A DNA stretch of 64,000 nt, taken from NCBI RefSeq assembly GCF_000744225.1, contig NZ_JQLN01000006.1, positions 248,001 to 312,000 of the forward strand, read 5' to 3'. The DNA is from Kitasatospora mediocidica KCTC 9733 (lineage in GTDB: Bacteria; Actinomycetota; Actinomycetes; Streptomycetales; Streptomycetaceae). Both the position numbers and the translations under genes were made by a program. The first letter of the stretch is position 1, and each line of letters starts with the position of its first letter. Under the pieces are notes generated by a model, which saw only the letters and a list, made by a program, of their open reading frames with translations, had not been told where the DNA came from and did no database searches. Below are positions 61,162 through 64,000 of the stretch, piece after piece.

Positions 61162-62019
61162 ATGTCCGCCGTACTCTCCTCGCTCCCCCAGCCTTCGGCC
61201 GGGGGTACCCCCTCCGCCCTGGTCACCGGTGCCTCCTCCGGCATCGGCTGGGAGACCGCCCGCCTGCTCGCCGAGCAGGGCGCCACCGTCATCCTGCACG
61301 CCAGGACCGTCCAGGAGGGCGAGGACGCGGTGGACCGGCTGGCCGCCGCCGGGGTCTCGCGCGACCGGTTGCAGACGCTCGCCGCCGACTTCACCCGCCT
61401 CGCGGAGGTCACGGTGCTGGCGGGGACCGTCACGGCGGCCTTCCCGACCCTGGACCTGCTGGTCAACAACGCCGCGATCATGGCGCCGGAGCGCTGCACG
61501 CTCTCCGAGGACGGCAACGAGGTCTCGCTCCAGGTCAACTTCCTGGCCGCCCACCTGCTCGCCCGGCTGCTGCGCGGCCCGCTCTCGGCCGCCGCCGAGG
61601 CCCGGGGGGAGGCCCGGATCATCAACGTCTCCTCCGCCCTGCACCGCACCGCCGCGATGAACTGGAACGACCCGCACCGCGCCAAGAAGTACACCCGGGT
61701 CGCCGCCTACGCGCAGTCGCAGCTGGCGCTCACCATGGCCACCCGCGACATGGCCCCGGCCGGCAGCGGCATCACCGCCGTCAGCGTGAACCCGGGCCTG
61801 TGCGACACCGCGCTGCTTCCGTTGTACGGGCGGGTCGGCGCCCCGGCAGCCGAGGGGGCGGCGGCCGTGGTCCGGCTCTGCCGGCCGGACGTCCGGCTCA
61901 CGAACGGCGAGTACTACGACGGCGGCGACATCGCCCCGAGCGCCGGCGTGGTCCACGAGGAGCGCTCGCTGCGCCGGCTGGCCAAGCTCGCCGACCAGCT
62001 GGTCACCGCCCGGGCCTGA
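61162..62019 (+). CDS. SDR-family oxidoreductase with YxxxQ instead of YxxxK
   Basis: A 285-residue SDR. TGASSGIGWETARLLAEQ binds cofactor, LVNNAAIMA is the NNAA motif and NVSSALHRTAAMNW holds the Ser. The active-site motif reads YAQSQ: the usual Lys is Gln (codon CAG). The VNPGLCDTALLPLYG segment follows. It resembles retinol-dehydrogenase-like SDRs. The start may be 61138, 61156 or 61162; the last fits the family and follows GGATGG. The Lys loss may reduce or alter activity, or this may be a subfamily trait. Confidence 0.82.
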   Translation: MSAVLSSLPQPSAGGTPSALVTGASSGIGWETARLLAEQGATVILHARTVQEGEDAVDRLAAAGVSRDRLQTLAADFTRLAEVTVLAGTVTAAFPTLDLLVNNAAIMAPERCTLSEDGNEVSLQVNFLAAHLLARLLRGPLSAAAEARGEARIINVSSALHRTAAMNWNDPHRAKKYTRVAAYAQSQLALTMATRDMAPAGSGITAVSVNPGLCDTALLPLYGRVGAPAAEGAAAVVRLCRPDVRLTNGEYYDGGDIAPSAGVVHEERSLRRLAKLADQLVTARA

Positions 62020-62024
62020 CGGCG

Positions 62025-62438
62025 TCAGCCCTGCGGCTGCCCGGGCTCGGTGGGGTGGGTGGGCTCGGACGCCGCGGCGTCCGGGCTCGCCGGCTCGGCG
62101 GCCTGGGCCGCGTCGTCGGCCCGCAGGGCCGCGAGTTCGGCCTCCAGTTCCGCGACCCGGCTCTCCAGCCGCTGGGCCTGCGCCGCGGCGTCCCGGTAGG
62201 CGTCCTTGTGACGCTTGGCGACGTCCGAGAGGGTGTCCACCCGGTCGGCGAAGGCGTCCCGCTCCGCGGCGATCGGCCCGGCCACCTGGAAAGCCACCGT
62301 CCCGGCGATCCAGTCCGCCCACTCGTTGATCCGCTGCCGGCCGGCGGCTCCGTGCAGCGTGGCGTCCTGGAGGCCGTCGAGCATGGCCGGGCGGATGGCG
62401 TCGGCGATGCGCTGCGGTAGGCCGGGCTGCTTGGTCAC
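62025..62438 (-). CDS. Coiled-coil protein of unknown function, 137 residues
   Basis: Begins VTKQPGLPQRIADAIRPAML, contains a charged region with heptad character (AQAQRLESRVAELEAELAAL) predicted as coiled coil, and ends in a Pro/Glu/Thr-rich tail. Soluble, with no signal peptide. GTG at 62438 is set by CAGGAG six bases upstream; the longer frame is not supported. Function unknown. Confidence 0.65.
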   Translation of the reverse strand: MTKQPGLPQRIADAIRPAMLDGLQDATLHGAAGRQRINEWADWIAGTVAFQVAGPIAAERDAFADRVDTLSDVAKRHKDAYRDAAAQAQRLESRVAELEAELAALRADDAAQAAEPASPDAAASEPTHPTEPGQPQG

Positions 62439-62563
62439 AGCTGCTCCTGGGTGACGGTACGGGCGGTGTCGAGGAGGCGATCTTCCCACGTCGCGGTACC
62501 TGTCCGGACTGCCGGGGGCACTGCGCCGGACCGACGTCGCCGTCGGCCCGGGCAGGCCCCGGT

Positions 62564-64000
62564 TCAGCCGCCCACGGTGACGTCGAACCTCGCGGCGTTG
62601 GACCCGGCGACGCTGATCACCGGCGTCGCGCCCGCGAGGTCGGCGGCGCGGTAGGTGACGCTCAGCGTCTGCGACTCACCGGGCCACAGCGTCACGTCGT
62701 CGTCGCTCCACAGCGCGGAGCGCACCTCGTTGTCGCCGGACAGCTCGCCACCCGAGGCGGTGCCGCGCCGCAGGTCGGTGCGGAGGAAGAACCCGACGGT
62801 CGGGGTGGTCGAGGTGTTGGTGAGCGTCACGTCCGTGACGGTGTCGGCGCCGTCGGGGCCGGGCCGGCTCCTGGTGCTGAGCCCGGTGGCGGTGATCGTG
62901 CTCGGCGGCAGCGACGCGAGGCCCTGGAGCGCCGCGTACTGGGTCATGGTCGCGTTGTCGTTGCCGTTGGTGGCCGACCAGTTGATCACGTCCTGCTGGG
63001 TGGACTGCCAGTACACGTTGCGGTCCACCACCGTGCCGTTCTGACGCAGCGTCAGTTCGACGAAGTACGTCTGCGCGGCGGCCGGGGCGTTGGTGGCGGC
63101 CGGAACCCTGGGCGTGAGAACGGAGTTGAGGACCTGCTGGCCGGTCAGGCTCATTCCGCCGGCGGTCCGGTCGTCCAGCACGGTGCCGGCCAGGTCGTAG
63201 ACCCTGGCCTCCACCGAGAGGCCGCCCTGAGTCGTGGAGCCCAGGTTGTCCAGGGTGACCGTGCCGTTGTCCTGGGTGTAGGTCGCGTGCAGGGTCTCGT
63301 TGCCCTTCTTGGCGCCGAAGTACGCGCCGGGCTGGTCGCCGTCCTGGTTGTAGAGGTCCCAGAGCAGGCTCGGCCAGCCCTTGTTGAGCTGCCAGTAGAT
63401 GGTGCCGGTGGACGGGGTGGCCGCGTTGGTGGAGTGGTCGAGGAAGGCCTCGAACTGCGCCCGGGTGTTCTCGTAGTTCTGGATCTGGGCCTTCTCCACG
63501 AAGTCGGCCAGGTTCTTCGGGGCGCCGAAGCGCGCGGTCAGCGCCCGGTCGAAGTAGTAGAGCGTGCCGAACTGGTACTGGCCATGCCCGTTCTCGTAGT
63601 TGGCGTGGTACTGGTTGTCCGTCGCGGACTGCCACAGCTGGGCCTGGTCGGCGGGGGAGAGGAACCGGTCGAGCGAGTCCTGGGTCGGGACGGTGTCCCC
63701 GGCGCTCTGCTCGCTGCCGAAGCCCCACGAGCCGCCCGCGTTGGTCTGGTTGTCGTTCGGCTGGTTGTGCGTGGTGTCGTACCAGTAGTCCGGCGGCACC
63801 CAGTCGTACGGCCCCTCCTTCTCGCCCGAGTCCCCAAGGATCGGCGAGCTGTTCTCCTCGGCGGAGGAGACCACGGGGACGTCGAAGTCGGCCTGGGCGA
63901 AGGCCGCCAGGGTCGCCTTCTCGTCCGCCGCGCTCGGCGCGTTGTCGCTCCAGCTGAACGTCACCACGCTGGGGTGGTCGACCTCGTTCTGCCCGACGGT
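62564..64000 (-). CDS. GH2 exo-beta-D-glucosaminidase-like enzyme, C-terminal part (cut by window edge)
   Basis: The last 478 residues of a secreted-type GH2 enzyme. HPSVVTFSWSDNAPS contains an Asp in the position of the acid/base of Amycolatopsis CsxA (Asp469, from memory), and GGSWGFGSEQSAG contains the nucleophile Glu (Glu541 there); the 78-residue spacing is close to the 72 in CsxA. Two or three Ig-like beta-sandwich domains follow (about 190-478). CsxA-type enzymes release glucosamine from the non-reducing end of chitosan. The N-terminus and signal peptide lie outside the window. Confidence 0.83.
   Translation of the reverse strand, partial: TVGQNEVDHPSVVTFSWSDNAPSAADEKATLAAFAQADFDVPVVSSAEENSSPILGDSGEKEGPYDWVPPDYWYDTTHNQPNDNQTNAGGSWGFGSEQSAGDTVPTQDSLDRFLSPADQAQLWQSATDNQYHANYENGHGQYQFGTLYYFDRALTARFGAPKNLADFVEKAQIQNYENTRAQFEAFLDHSTNAATPSTGTIYWQLNKGWPSLLWDLYNQDGDQPGAYFGAKKGNETLHATYTQDNGTVTLDNLGSTTQGGLSVEARVYDLAGTVLDDRTAGGMSLTGQQVLNSVLTPRVPAATNAPAAAQTYFVELTLRQNGTVVDRNVYWQSTQQDVINWSATNGNDNATMTQYAALQGLASLPPSTITATGLSTRSRPGPDGADTVTDVTLTNTSTTPTVGFFLRTDLRRGTASGGELSGDNEVRSALWSDDDVTLWPGESQTLSVTYRAADLAGATPVISVAGSNAARFDVTVGG

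Overview
The window is very high-GC DNA with GTG starts, frequent 4-base start/stop overlaps and a set of genes typical of Streptomycetaceae: a rodlin, an Rpf-type muralytic enzyme, conservon-type sensor kinases, a GlnA4-like gamma-glutamyl ligase cluster and in-frame TTA codons in developmental or secondary-metabolism-like genes. Streptomyces, Kitasatospora or Streptacidiphilus are the likely sources; the sequence alone does not separate them. I found no rRNA, tRNA, CRISPR array, insertion sequence or prophage. Functional names rest on motif and family recognition by eye; no database search was run.

Layout. 1-7417 (minus) is one tightly packed run: conservon-type sensor kinase, roadblock protein, branched-chain amino-acid-type ABC transporter (binding protein, LivH, LivM, LivG, LivF) and the first codons of a methyltransferase. 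7418-8595 is a divergent spacer holding an extreme G-run tract. 8596-10533 (plus) has the Rpf-like protein and an amidase. 10589-16021 (minus) is a surface-polymer locus: rodlin, a cellulose-synthase-like GT2 with a DasR-like site in front of it, and a 1027-residue acyltransferase-SGNH-GH16 fusion. 16202-21248 holds a TetR regulator with palindromic operators, small membrane proteins, a GDSL hydrolase, DUF1275, DUF427, cold-shock and YceI proteins. 21487-24790 (plus) is gnd, DyP peroxidase and encapsulin, with a cargo-loading tail on the peroxidase. 24860-27940 holds a gamma carbonic anhydrase, a frameshifted small lectin and two methyltransferases flanking YchJ.

27977-34848 is a gamma-glutamylation catabolic cluster: FadR-type regulator, palindromic operator, permease, GlnA4-like ligase, PuuD-like hydrolase, aldehyde dehydrogenase and SDR. 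Together these would import an amine, cap it with glutamate, oxidise it and release the product. 35157-43716 is a mixed stretch: a small peptide behind a structured leader, DppA peptidase, LysR with a divergent SBF transporter, an F420-oxidoreductase-like protein, NlpC/P60, a Tat phospholipase C and a FUSC membrane protein. 43809-44018 is a cobF relic. 44068-51570 is the most unusual region: a GGDEF-EAL protein divergent from a two-gene peptide pathway, an MbtH-A-PCP-reductase NRPS followed by a leucyl/phenylalanyl-tRNA-protein-transferase homologue. Both the GGDEF-EAL gene and the NRPS gene carry a TTA codon. 51652-64000 holds a cold-shock protein, an orphan conservon kinase, an ECF42/DGPF pair, small proteins, an acetate uptake and activation pair (satP-acsA), an SDR, a coiled-coil protein and the C-terminal part of a GH2 exo-beta-glucosaminidase.

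The two systems I would follow up first are the tRNA-transferase/NRPS pair (47507-51570) and the GT2 plus AT3-SGNH-GH16 pair (10589-15358).
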